Below are positions 44,901 through 53,296 of a DNA stretch of 64,000 bases, piece after piece. Position numbers and translations under genes: made by a program. The notes under the pieces are model-generated. The model was not told the origin of the DNA. It ran no database searches and saw only the letters and a program-made list of their open reading frames with translations. How positions within the stretch are numbered: position 1 is the first letter of the stretch; every line of letters begins with the position of its first letter. Origin of the DNA: Clostridiaceae bacterium (lineage in GTDB: Bacteria; Bacillota; Clostridia; Acetivibrionales; DUMB01); NCBI GenBank assembly GCA_012840085.1, contig DUMB01000044.1, positions 1-64,000 of the forward strand, read 5' to 3'.

Positions 44901-47788
44901 AGAAAAACGAAGAATTTGACTTGCCATCAATTGATACAGTTAAAAAACTTATCAATTACTCAAATTATGACTATGAAGGCACAAATATGAAGTACGAAAG
45001 TATTTCAGATTACAGTGTTCCAAGTACAAAGAATCTTAGAATTTACACTGATGCGACCTATAATATTGAAGTGACATACAAAGATTACAGTGTTACTGTA
45101 ACAGGTATAGAGCAGGCAGACGGCACAAAGATAAACAAAACTTATACAACCAGGTATGGTAAGGCCTTTGACTTCTCAGACCTTGCTAATACAGGCACGA
45201 ATGTACAAGGTACAACCCCTGAGAACACGGCATTTACCAAGTTTGCTACACTGACTGCTGAAAAACCACAGGAAGATATAGGAAAAGGAGAGCTCCCGAC
45301 CTATGACCTTACAGCGCCTGTTGAAGGTAAACTTGCCATTGCAATTGCTCAAAACAAGGTAAATCCGGTGGCAATCTATGTTGATGATTCTATCACAGTA
45401 ACCTTCCAATTCGACGGAATTTCTCACCCGGACGTGATTCAAAAGATTAAGAAGGGTACGGAGCCTGACATTGCCCGGATTGATGAAATCGTATCTGAAC
45501 AGGGCATGGCAATTAAAGCAACTTCTCCTGCTCTTGGCAGGTTGTTCGCAAACACAAGATATACAGTTAATTGCGGAGAACTGACTGGTCCGGCAGCTAC
45601 CATATCCTTCGAGGAAAACGGCGGCAGCGAAGTTGCAGATATCACAAAGATAGTGGGCAGCATAATCGGCACCCTTCCAACACCAACGAGAGCAGGATAC
45701 AACTTTGATGGCTGGTACACTGACCCAGGCCTTACCACAGCTTTTGCTGAAAGGAAAATGCCATCTGAGAGCATCACCCTCTATGCAAGATGGACTGCAG
45801 CAAGCTATACTGTAACATTGAATGCAAATGGCGGTTCCTTTGGCGGAGACGAAAACACAAGGACCATAAATGTTATCTACGGCAGCAGCTATGGAACACT
45901 TCCAACACCGGCACGCAGCGGCAAGAGCTTTGCCGGCTGGTATACCGCAACTGAGGGCGGAACAGAGGTTAAAGCTGATACTATTGTCCAAATCCCAGGC
46001 AATCATACGCTCTATGCCCGTTGGGTGGATTTAAAAGTAATAGACAAGAGTGCAATTATCTTCGCACCTGTAACAGCAACCTACCAAAGAGGTGTAGGGG
46101 TTCCTGCAGAGTATGCATTAAGCGAAGATTACGCACACTTAGGTTTAGACGGCTTTACCTTTGAATATCGTCTGCAGAGCGATCCGGATGCAGAAATAGA
46201 TGTTCCTGTCGTGGCAGGCACCTATGATATGGTTGTCAAGAGAGCGGCAGACAACACCTATGCTCAATTTGAGTACAGATACACAGCCGTTGTACGGATT
46301 AATAAGGCAACAAGAACCCTTGACACCGTAAAGCTTGATGTAAAAAGAGCAGGTTACACCTTCCTGGATTTGAAACCTAACAGTGATGTAATGAATGAAT
46401 TAGACATAAGTCCTAAGGCTAAGTTTACCTATAATGCTATCAGAACAGACGGCAAATTACTCTACCCTGCCGACAGTGGCAGCAGTAAACCCGGTTCAAG
46501 CTACGTTGGCGGACTTAAGCCTGCGACTGACTACTATGTCACTATTACAGTAACAGATGATCCTAACTATGAGGATGCAAGCTCTGAGAAAGGTTATACT
46601 GTCAGAACTTTAGACGCTCCCACTGAATCATGGCTTAATCATACCGAGTCATTGGATACAAGTTCTTCAGTAGTATACATCAGCACTCCGGGTCAGCTTG
46701 CGATGCTTGCAAAAGAGATAAATAGCGGTAATCTTGACGGCAAGGGTTTAACGTTTGTATTGACAAATGATATTGACCTGACTGGTTACAGGTGGGAACC
46801 AATTGGGCATGAAGAAAATGCTTATGATGTTTATTACTTCAAGGGTATATTTGACGGCGCAGGTCATACTATTAGAGGGCTATATGTAAAAAATCAAGTA
46901 GATTATGAACAGTATCAAGGATTATTTGCTTTATTGCATGATGCAACTGTTAGAAATCTAATAATTGAAGAGTCATATATTGGAGGAAATGGAGGAGAAG
47001 TAGGTGGTATAGCCGGCAATGTTATTGGAGCTACTTTAATCGAAAACTGTATCACTAATATAACTATCGACTGTTCGAATTCGGTAAACGGCGGTATAGT
47101 CGGCTACTTGGACAGCAGTACAGCAATCATTAAGAACTGCGTAAACTATGGCAATATTGCTGGTTATGGCTATGTAGGCGGTATTGCCGGTAGTATTTGG
47201 GCTGGCACCGTTATTAACTGCGCAAACTATGGTAAGATCAGCGGCCAATTAGATGTTGGCGGCATCGCCGGTCGTTCGTCAAACGGTACTATCATAAACA
47301 GCGTTAACTTCGGTGATGTCGAATCTGTATATATAGGTGGAACACCAAAAAATACAGGTGGCATAGTCGGAGAAAATGAACGTAAAGGTGCCTATGTTTA
47401 CAACTGCTATACTACAGGTACTGTAAAAGGCTCGGGGACATATGTAGGTGCAGTAGTGGGCAGAAATACCGGTGACGATGGAAAGGTAAATCAATGTTAT
47501 TACCTGGCAGGTTCTGCAACTTGTGACGGAAATAGCCGTAACGGCCTCGGCACCGAGAAAGGTTCTGTTACCGATGGAGATAAGGGCTACCAGGTTGCGT
47601 CATTTACTTCTGCTACATCTGCTTTAAGCAGAGATTGCAATTACGGAAGAGCAAATCTTATGACTGCTCTTAATAACTATGTAGATGCTTATAGAAAAGG
47701 AAATTCCGGTTCCGGCATTGCAGACTGGGTTGAAGGTGAAAACGGATATCCTGTTCCAAAAGGACTTCCAACTTATACTCAAAAGTAA
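41945..47788 (+). CDS. SLH giant surface protein, main body with InlB-type and GLUG repeats
   Basis: 1947 codons; the listed start is internal, since the frame really continues from the SLH part (joined near 41884). It contains long beta-rich regions, a coiled-coil stretch (VKKLLNDTKVGEILDKIEEI, residues about 535-640), InlB B-type repeats (FDGWYTDPGLTTAFAERKMP; FAGWYTATEGGTEVKAD) and C-terminal GLUG-like repeats (NGGIVGYLDSSTAIIKNCVN; VGGIAGSIWAGTVINCANYG; VGGIAGRSSNGTIINSVNFG). No catalytic domain is seen. It is probably an adhesin or surface scaffold. The reunited protein would be about 2,240 residues. Confidence 0.82.
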   Translation: MGWYTDKELTTPFYKDNPVTSDMTVYAKYTDLLGETLNLTSFALLDQSPDLSFEIVKTADATVAPSEAFTLIPKDGSDLIPLKWTVNGDIYTVTADGGFNKGCSYELNLADGYNFKDKPDTIRTATFTIKMEETENLQMSDDIIYIQDTDEISYEISGKTYEVLTPSLVPESGGEFNYADAGNLQVDDIICFYITTSPEIRDYTTSSYSNDPEVYVKVEAVDGTTVTFGAIDAEDMDALYKIPDNFPILVDELPAGDEGTVNISALDLATYKLIMGEAEGTVENAKERVNVGDFISLYVSTDSITGESAVYFGEVTAYDKSTGTITYKKSSAQAIKESMDLYVTPDISGDDLITPEEKEEIEEQIYEQVQASNFATEAAFMLADLATKTDGFRNMDSVQVFFKDEKGNPLPEEEIALLNLGGSFELTDDVELTVELITRGDQLHFKDGVQLAIGIDASFEVETEDDGKIVIDLSATFVEEVSLGFNVKGDLVYKEILGFIPIPIGVSVNAGLDVKNYIAVSFNINIYTVEKEDEETWDKVKKLLNDTKVGEILDKIEEIQNKIDQAKGTAEQLIGYAKEIDELWKLVPEDATNKEEWAELGKALGKTNITKDLMDMMNLATDTSLGAEAYAESVNDLMQKYSEMLQTETDWVKIVDKEMFKNEICVFGVAIKTSVSFVVRLDVNIAMGSFLEYEVGKRYNFWFKIGLFKPKAGTETMDLLDERFAFQFYVMGKLGAKMGIAASIEAGIGSAEIASVGITAELGPYIKLYGFFIYEYEKMRPANTSKWEYQERMAGALYFEFGLYIIVSFDAEALGLFEYSYDFLDEEYPLAHAGEKRYQYAFAYEPQPDEKVRIVDEDGNSTNGITMKIPDSILALSYVDLDTGILGSEAYSPDNYNITFSNPNFSMDENGIISVNVPEGVQYIECDATITYLHKKLAFSKYDMSVTVPLVWTNLSSKELVEYFTASVRVGNDEDGYQTIWSKRVKKNEEFDLPSIDTVKKLINYSNYDYEGTNMKYESISDYSVPSTKNLRIYTDATYNIEVTYKDYSVTVTGIEQADGTKINKTYTTRYGKAFDFSDLANTGTNVQGTTPENTAFTKFATLTAEKPQEDIGKGELPTYDLTAPVEGKLAIAIAQNKVNPVAIYVDDSITVTFQFDGISHPDVIQKIKKGTEPDIARIDEIVSEQGMAIKATSPALGRLFANTRYTVNCGELTGPAATISFEENGGSEVADITKIVGSIIGTLPTPTRAGYNFDGWYTDPGLTTAFAERKMPSESITLYARWTAASYTVTLNANGGSFGGDENTRTINVIYGSSYGTLPTPARSGKSFAGWYTATEGGTEVKADTIVQIPGNHTLYARWVDLKVIDKSAIIFAPVTATYQRGVGVPAEYALSEDYAHLGLDGFTFEYRLQSDPDAEIDVPVVAGTYDMVVKRAADNTYAQFEYRYTAVVRINKATRTLDTVKLDVKRAGYTFLDLKPNSDVMNELDISPKAKFTYNAIRTDGKLLYPADSGSSKPGSSYVGGLKPATDYYVTITVTDDPNYEDASSEKGYTVRTLDAPTESWLNHTESLDTSSSVVYISTPGQLAMLAKEINSGNLDGKGLTFVLTNDIDLTGYRWEPIGHEENAYDVYYFKGIFDGAGHTIRGLYVKNQVDYEQYQGLFALLHDATVRNLIIEESYIGGNGGEVGGIAGNVIGATLIENCITNITIDCSNSVNGGIVGYLDSSTAIIKNCVNYGNIAGYGYVGGIAGSIWAGTVINCANYGKISGQLDVGGIAGRSSNGTIINSVNFGDVESVYIGGTPKNTGGIVGENERKGAYVYNCYTTGTVKGSGTYVGAVVGRNTGDDGKVNQCYYLAGSATCDGNSRNGLGTEKGSVTDGDKGYQVASFTSATSALSRDCNYGRANLMTALNNYVDAYRKGNSGSGIADWVEGENGYPVPKGLPTYTQK

Positions 47789-47841
47789 GAATTAAATAAA
47801 CTTGTTGTGCCAGGAAATGAGACAGCGCAGCAGGTTAAAAG

Positions 47842-47865
47842 AGGGCTTCCCCTTTGGGAAGCCCT
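47842..47865 (+). terminator. Terminator of the SLH giant gene
   Basis: AGGGCTTCCC and GGGAAGCCCT make a 10-bp perfect stem with a 4-nt loop, followed by ATCTATTTATTT. It lies 54 bp after the stop. Confidence 0.75.
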
Positions 47866-47885
47866 TATCTATTTATTTACAGTCA

Positions 47886-47940
47886 TGACAGGGTGTCATG
47901 ACAGGGGACGGTTCCGTGTCTTGTTCGGAACGGTTTTAAC
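47886..47940. repeat. Degenerate copy of the GGGGACGGTTCTGTGTC repeat
   Basis: CAGGGGACGGTTCCGTGTCT and a following GTTCGGAACGG part-copy, related to the intact palindrome at 50191-50249. It lies in a 353-bp gap without a gene (47789-48141). Confidence 0.6.
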
Positions 47941-48141
47941 TGACTTGGCCGGATCTGGATCAATGAGACAGAATGATACCGGGCCCGTTCCATGGCTTGA
48001 TGAAAAAGGCGTAGAAATGACAATATAAGCCTACCCTGTCATCCATATCCTGTATTCCTTAACAGAGTACAATTTTGTAGCACTTTATTATGTTTTTGTC
48101 ATATTGTAACTGATAAATTGAATTGGTAAGATTAAAACCAG

Positions 48142-48390
48142 GTGATAAATATTTTAATTGGAGAATATAAGACAATAAAAAAAGTACTTGCATTATTGTT
48201 TATCTGTATTATGTGCGTATCTGTTATCACGGCTTGTTCACCAAAAAATACTGAACTAAAGTCTGAACCTAAGACAGATGCACTAGACTCAGGTACAAAA
48301 GATTCAGAAACAAAACCAGCAGATCAGCTGCATGCGAGGCAGAATTCAAAAATAAATGGAAAAGTTTTGTTACTGAAAACTAATGCATAG
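48142..48390 (+). pseudogene. Truncated solute-binding lipoprotein (N-terminal relic)
   Basis: A lipoprotein signal (KKVLALLFICIMCVSVITAC, lipobox ITAC) followed by a Lys/Asp/Ser-rich linker of about 45 residues, then a stop at 48390. The normal start is missing: the codon before KKVLAL is ATA where ATG would be expected 7 nt after GGAG, and the GTG at 48142 lies ahead of that ribosome site. The mature domain is absent. It is the first piece of a decayed binding-protein/ABC/YesM/YesN locus. Confidence 0.65.
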
Positions 48391-48512
48391 TAATTTTAAA
48401 TAGTATACACTTTAAAAATTTTATGAGATGACCAGAGGAATTAAAAACTTTTGTCATCGCTTTTTCTTAAAATAAGTGATTTTCACAAAATAAAGAATTG
48501 GGGATTGGGATT

Positions 48513-48605
48513 ATGAGCCAAACAGTAAAAATAGAATCTGTAGTTAGTAAAAGAATATGGTGATTTCAGGGCTATTGACAATGTCAGCCTTGAGATAAAA
48601 CCGGG
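48513..48605 (+). pseudogene. ABC transporter ATPase, N-terminal fragment
   Basis: MSQTVKIESVV then, one frame over, KEYGDFRAIDNVSLEIKPG: the first 30 residues of an ABC ATPase up to the bend before Walker A. It is then fused to unrelated coding sequence, so a deletion has removed the rest. Confidence 0.6.
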
Positions 48606-49332
48606 CTGTCTACTTCTCAAGTCATGGAAAGCATTGACTACATGCTTCAAGGCTGTATCAACGCTGTAGAAGAGTTGGCAGTCGATTCCGGGTTTTAGAA
48701 GTAAATGCGTTGGCACTTCAAATGAATCCCCATTTTTATATAATACCCTGGATTTGATAAAATGGAACGCAAAGCTCGGAAAAAACAAGGAGGTATCCGA
48801 AATTGCAGTACAGTTCTGTAAACTGCTGAGACAGATAATCGATAATAAAAGCGAATTTGTTACGGTAGGCTATGAACTGGGTCTGATATCTGCTTATGTA
48901 AATATCCAGAAGAAGAGATACGAACAGCTTGAAGTCAGACTTGAACTGGATGAAGAGATTAACAACAAGTATATCCCCAAGCTGATACTTCAACCACTGG
49001 TTGAAAACGCAATAGTCCATGGCATGGAGAATAAAATTGGTAGCGGCAAAATCAGCATTTCAGCACGCCAAAAAGACGGGTATCTCATTTTTACCGTTGT
49101 TGATGACGGTTGTGGTATGACATCCGAGCAACTTAATTTAGTAAGGAACTTAAAATATGAAAGGAAATTAAAATCTGACGGTATGTACCGTATTGGTCTG
49201 AGCAACATCGAGAGTCGCGCTAAAATGTACGGTGATGAATCTTGTGATCTAAATATAAACAGTGTTGAAGGTGTAGGAACTACAATTATATTACGGCTAA
49301 AAGAAATAACGGGGGTTGAAACAGATGATTAA
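48606..49332 (+). pseudogene. YesM-type histidine kinase relic
   Basis: A short piece resembling the start of a Cache domain (TSQVMESIDYMLQGCINAVE) is followed after a deletion by the kinase core. VLEVNALALQMNPHF is in one frame and LYNTLDLIKWNAKLG in the next, because one T is missing from the run in CATTTTTAT near 48735. The ATPase is present (QPLVENAIVHG, VVDDGCGM) and the gene ends at 49332, overlapping the regulator. The open segment is 48754-49332. The N-terminal membrane and most of the sensor are gone. Confidence 0.75.
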
Positions 49333-50139
49333 ATTAGTCATTGTGGAATATGAAAAAATGCTGCGGCAGGAATTATGCCTGGCAACTCCGTGGAATGAAC
49401 TCGACTGTGAGGCGGCTGGAGAAGCTTCCAACGTTATCGAAGGGGAAGTCTGCATCTTAAAACTACAACCTGACATTGTAATTACAGATATTCACATGTC
49501 TCAAATATCCGTACTTGAAATGATTGAACGCGTTAAAGACAAGGTAAACTGCCAGCACATCATTATCTCGGGCTATGACGAATTTGAGTATGCAAAGCGG
49601 GCAGTACATTTGTGAGTTAAAGATTATCTTCTTAAACCTATTGACGACGATAAACTTATGGAAACTTTAGGCCAAGTTGTAAAGGCAGTGCAGGAACAGC
49701 GGGAAAACGAAAAAGTAATGAGTATGGTAGAACGGTGGGAAATACCGTCAGGAAACGGAAGCAGCATATGGGCAAATAAAGGGGATGTTCTTGACAACTA
49801 CCTGGAAAAAGCTATCTCCATTATACGCGAACAGTATATGAACAATCTTAGCCTTAAATCAGTGGCCGATCAGCTTTATATAAGTGAAAGCTATCTTGCA
49901 AAATTATTTAAGAACAGAATGAACTATACTTTTTTAGAGTTACTCACCTTATACCGTATGAAAGAAGCAGTAAGATTGCTTGAACAAAGCGATTAAAAAT
50001 ATATCAGATTGCTTTGAGAACCGGATACAAGGATACCAGATACTTCAGCAATGTCTTTCGGAAAATTGTCGGTGTAAAGCCCGCCGAATACAGAAACGGT
50101 TACCGCTTGACCCCCGGAAATATCCTGAACCAGTTGTAA
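49325..50139 (+). pseudogene. YesN/AraC-type response regulator relic
   Basis: Receiver start is degenerate (VIVEYEKM where VDDE is usual); the phosphoacceptor region is DIVITDIHMSQIS. An in-frame TGA at 49613-49615 replaces a glycine codon (AVHL-stop-VKDYLLKPID). The same frame continues through an AraC HTH (NLSLKSVADQLYISESYLAK) to 49996, then one indel near 49995 shifts it into [20 protein letters not shown], ending at 50139. Nonsense plus frameshift plus active-site change mean it is dead. Confidence 0.85.
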
Positions 50140-50190
50140 ATTATTGCTTAGATTGTAAAACAGGGTTATTATTAAGATAGGTTAAGTTAA

Positions 50191-50270
50191 GACAGGGGAC
50201 GGTTCTGTGTCCCTGTCTTATGGCAGGGGACACAGAACCGTCCCCTGTCATGCACAGAACCGTCCCCTGT
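50191..50270. repeat. Palindromic repeat GACAGGGGACGGTTCTGTGT, with half copy
   Basis: A 23-bp near-perfect inverted repeat (50191-50213 with 50226-50249) around a 12-nt loop, followed by one more half unit at 50253-50270 (CACAGAACCGTCCCCTGT). The element resembles the GGGACGGTTCTGTGTCCC family that is dispersed in several Clostridia. It sits immediately upstream of the inositol-phosphatase gene. Degenerate relatives are at 47886 and, weakly, at 8826 (GAACGGGGACAGTTCC). Confidence 0.75.
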
Positions 50271-50303
50271 TATGCTCACATGTATAGAAAGGAGAAACTA
50301 AAT

Positions 50304-51080
50304 ATGCTCACAAAAATTATAGACATTGTAAGAGACGCAGGAAAACTAATTATAAATGCAGATGATATGCAAATTACATCAAAAGAGGGCGCATTTAATT
50401 ATGTGACCAAATATGATGTGATGGTACAGCAATTTCTTTTTAAAAAGCTTAAAGAAATACTGCCTGAGGCGAAATTCATAGGCGAAGAAGGCAATACCGG
50501 GCCTATGAAAGCCGGGGATGGCTATTTATTTATTATTGATCCCATCGATGGTACAACCAATTTTATTTGTGATTATAGATTAAGCGTTATCTCTGTCGCT
50601 CTCGCCCATGACGGTGAACTGGTTTTAGGCGTTGTCTACAACCCGTATATGGATGAAATGTTTTACGCCGAAAAAGGAAAAGGCGCTTATCTTAACGGCA
50701 GGAAACTTCAAATAAGAGACAGATCGCTTAGTGAAGGAATTTTATCTTTTAGTTCATGCCCATATAACAAAGAACTTCGGGAACCGGTTCTCAGACTGGT
50801 AAGAGAACTGTCCTACCACTCTATGGACATAAGGGAAATAGGCACTGCAGCTCTTTCCATCTGCTATGTTGCAGCTAACAGAAATGTAATGTACCTTGCC
50901 CTTACGTTATCTCCTTGGGATTACGCAGCAGGGACAGTAATTGTACGGGAAGCCGGTGGAGAAGTGCTGACGGTACAAGGTGTAGATATTGACATAAACA
51001 AAAAAAACTCGCTGGTTGCATCAACCAAAACCGCCATGAAAGAATTTTTTGAAATAGCCAAAGAACAGCTTCAAAAATAG
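50304..51080 (+). CDS. Inositol monophosphatase family protein
   Basis: 258 residues from ATG 50304 (ribosome site AAAGGAG). Metal/catalytic motifs are complete: GEEG, DPIDGTTNF at the core, and LSPWDYAAGTVIVREAGG. These define the magnesium-dependent, lithium-sensitive phosphatase family that acts on inositol phosphate, fructose-1,6-bisphosphate or PAP-like substrates; which one is not clear. Cytoplasmic. It is monocistronic and preceded by the palindromic repeat, which may affect its expression. Confidence 0.93.
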   Translation: MLTKIIDIVRDAGKLIINADDMQITSKEGAFNYVTKYDVMVQQFLFKKLKEILPEAKFIGEEGNTGPMKAGDGYLFIIDPIDGTTNFICDYRLSVISVALAHDGELVLGVVYNPYMDEMFYAEKGKGAYLNGRKLQIRDRSLSEGILSFSSCPYNKELREPVLRLVRELSYHSMDIREIGTAALSICYVAANRNVMYLALTLSPWDYAAGTVIVREAGGEVLTVQGVDIDINKKNSLVASTKTAMKEFFEIAKEQLQK

Positions 51081-51204
51081 ATTGCCATGCATTTTATTAT
51101 ATGATATGCTAAAATAAGTAATATATTAAATTTTGTTAACAATGGCGTTAATATAGGGAAATCCTGTATTGGCGCTTTTTTATTTTCAAAGGAGTGATGC
51201 AGGC

Positions 51205-52728
51205 ATGAGTAATAAAAGAATTTTAATCACTGTTGCAATATGCTATATCCTGGGATTTGTAATATTCTTAATGCCCTTTCCTGCAAAACTGATTAACACA
51301 ATTATTTACCTGCCGGTTTGTCTGGCAGCAGCTGCCTGTCTGGTAAGGAGCAGTTCCAAAACTAATGCTCAGAAAGATGTAACAATCAATGACCTGAAAA
51401 GAGAACTGGCCAAACTGAAGCTGGAGCTGCATGTAACATCAAATAAAATCTGGGCGGTTTCGGAGCAGTTGCAAATAAATCTGGATGAGAATAACGGGTT
51501 TGCACAGCAGGTATATGCTCAAGCAGAAGAAATGGCTGATTTAAATACCATGCTTAATGAAAAGATGCATGAAACGGTAATGGAAGTCAGAGAAATGATC
51601 CGGCTGCTGGAGGAATCACGAAGTACCACTCTTGAACTTGAGTCCTTGGGAAAAAATTCGGAAACAATTCTGGAAACCAGCAAGTCGGAAATACTTGAAA
51701 TTGCCAGCATAATTCGTGAAATAGAGGCAACTTTCAGAATAACTGCCGATTACATGGATAAACTGTCAGATGCATCGAAAGATATAGTGAGGATTCTGGA
51801 GACAGTCAACCATATCGCCAGGCAAACCCGGCTGCTGTCCCTGAATGCAACAATCGAGTCGGCCAGGGCCGGGGAAAATGGAAAGGGATTTGCTGTTGTG
51901 GCAAGAGAAGTACAAAAGCTTGCAACGGAAAGCGAAAATTCGGTAAAGGAAGTAAAACATCTTATATCAGCAATAAACGAAGAAATTTCAGGTGTTTACA
52001 GAACTGTCAGCGAAAATGGGATTAAGGTTGAAAAGGGAGTTAAAAGTGCAATTAATATTGAAAATAAACTTGCCAGAATTCATGAATCTTTTCATGGTGT
52101 GTTGGACATGGCACAAAAAATCATCTTTTTATCTGAGACTGAGGCCAGAGGTGCAAGCAATGTAGTGAACAAAATATGTGAAGTTGAAAATTTGACAGGT
52201 GTAGCCGAGAAAAGTGTGGAAAGCGTAAAGGCGGCAGTTTATAAGCAGATGCAAGGCATCATGGAGGTAGCTGAGATGGGCAGCCGCTTAAATGATGCAT
52301 CAAAAGGTTTAATGGAATTACAGGATAATTCAGGATTGGATAACCTGATTTCTGAAAACTCCGAATACTCCAATAAAATAAATGATGCTTTTAAGCTGAT
52401 AAGGGAACTGGCTGCACTCCCCCAGATTAAAAAAATGGATAAGGAAAGCCACAGGAAAAAACTTACCGGACTCATACAGAATAATGACTTTATAGAAGCT
52501 GCCTGGAGTAATGACGCCAAGGGCAGGTTTTTATGCTCCATACCTGAAGCAGGAATAGCCAATGCAAAAATCAGAGACTGGTTCCAAAAAAGCATTCAAG
52601 GCGAAGAATTCTGTTCAAAGGTTTATATCTCCGCAATAACAAAAAGTCCCTGCCTTACCCTGTCAGTGCCGATAACTGACGAAGACGGGGTTATCGCAGG
52701 AGTGCTGGGCATAGACCTTAAGCTGTGA
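51205..52728 (+). CDS. Methyl-accepting chemotaxis protein with C-terminal sensor domain
   Basis: About 507 residues from ATG 51205 (AAAGGAG). Two short N-terminal membrane helices ([39 protein letters not shown]) with almost no outside loop, no HAMP, then a cytoplasmic coiled-coil signalling domain with the conserved tip ([38 protein letters not shown]). The last about 100 residues (about 405-507) are a PDC/Cache-like domain ([40 protein letters not shown]), so the sensor is intracellular and at the C-terminus. Such receptors detect cytoplasmic signals. No che genes are nearby. Confidence 0.9.
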   Translation: MSNKRILITVAICYILGFVIFLMPFPAKLINTIIYLPVCLAAAACLVRSSSKTNAQKDVTINDLKRELAKLKLELHVTSNKIWAVSEQLQINLDENNGFAQQVYAQAEEMADLNTMLNEKMHETVMEVREMIRLLEESRSTTLELESLGKNSETILETSKSEILEIASIIREIEATFRITADYMDKLSDASKDIVRILETVNHIARQTRLLSLNATIESARAGENGKGFAVVAREVQKLATESENSVKEVKHLISAINEEISGVYRTVSENGIKVEKGVKSAINIENKLARIHESFHGVLDMAQKIIFLSETEARGASNVVNKICEVENLTGVAEKSVESVKAAVYKQMQGIMEVAEMGSRLNDASKGLMELQDNSGLDNLISENSEYSNKINDAFKLIRELAALPQIKKMDKESHRKKLTGLIQNNDFIEAAWSNDAKGRFLCSIPEAGIANAKIRDWFQKSIQGEEFCSKVYISAITKSPCLTLSVPITDEDGVIAGVLGIDLKL

Positions 52729-52822
52729 TTTACAAAGGAGCAGCTCATGCATGAAGATACATAATTTTGCTGTAGCCGCAAGAAGCAATGAAACAGTTCA
52801 AAAAAGCACTGGTGCGGTCCAC

Positions 52823-52848
52823 ATCTGCTTCCCACCATAAGCAGATGA
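52823..52848. repeat. 9-bp inverted repeat CATCTGCTT / AAGCAGATG
   Basis: Perfect stem with an 8-nt loop, 95 bp past the chemoreceptor stop. It has no T tract, so it is not a clear terminator. Confidence 0.5.
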
Positions 52849-52897
52849 GCCGTATCCTTGCTTCCTCCTAAGCCACAGAAAAGGCAATCGCTTTCAT

Positions 52898-53068
52898 CTA
52901 CTTCACCACATGAAACAATCTCAGCATTGTTACAATTGATTGTTCTCTGGTAAAGTTGCCATGTGGAGAAAATCTGTTGTTACCGACGCCACCCATCAGC
53001 CCCTTCTTTCCGGTTAAAAAATTAACTGCCATTGCCCTGCTTTCAATGATTCTTTTATTACAACCTTA
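52898..53068 (-). pseudogene. SLH domain relic
   Basis: The minus strand reads RAMAVNFLTGKKGLMGGVGN, NRFSPHGNFTREQSIVTMLR, LFHVVK and then a stop at 52898. This is the end of a typical third SLH motif (NRF-P...-TREQ---ML). Upstream, the frame breaks after about 50 codons. There is no start. It is a remnant of an SLH protein gene; the rest of 52729-53296 shows no gene. Confidence 0.65.
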
Positions 53069-53296
53069 CAGTAATTCTTTTGCTACAAACTTCGGGATTA
53101 ATTCCGGGAAGCGGCAACCCGGCGGTTAATAAAGAACAATAAATAAAGCGAGTGTAGCGGCTTAACAGTAGCTGTACTTATTATATATGTCGAATATTGC
53201 GATGAAAATTCTGTCAAAATTGCAGGATTTCCAGGTATTACTAGATAATATATTTATATATCGAAATTTGTCTGTTTTGAAGGTGGGGTTTTAAGT

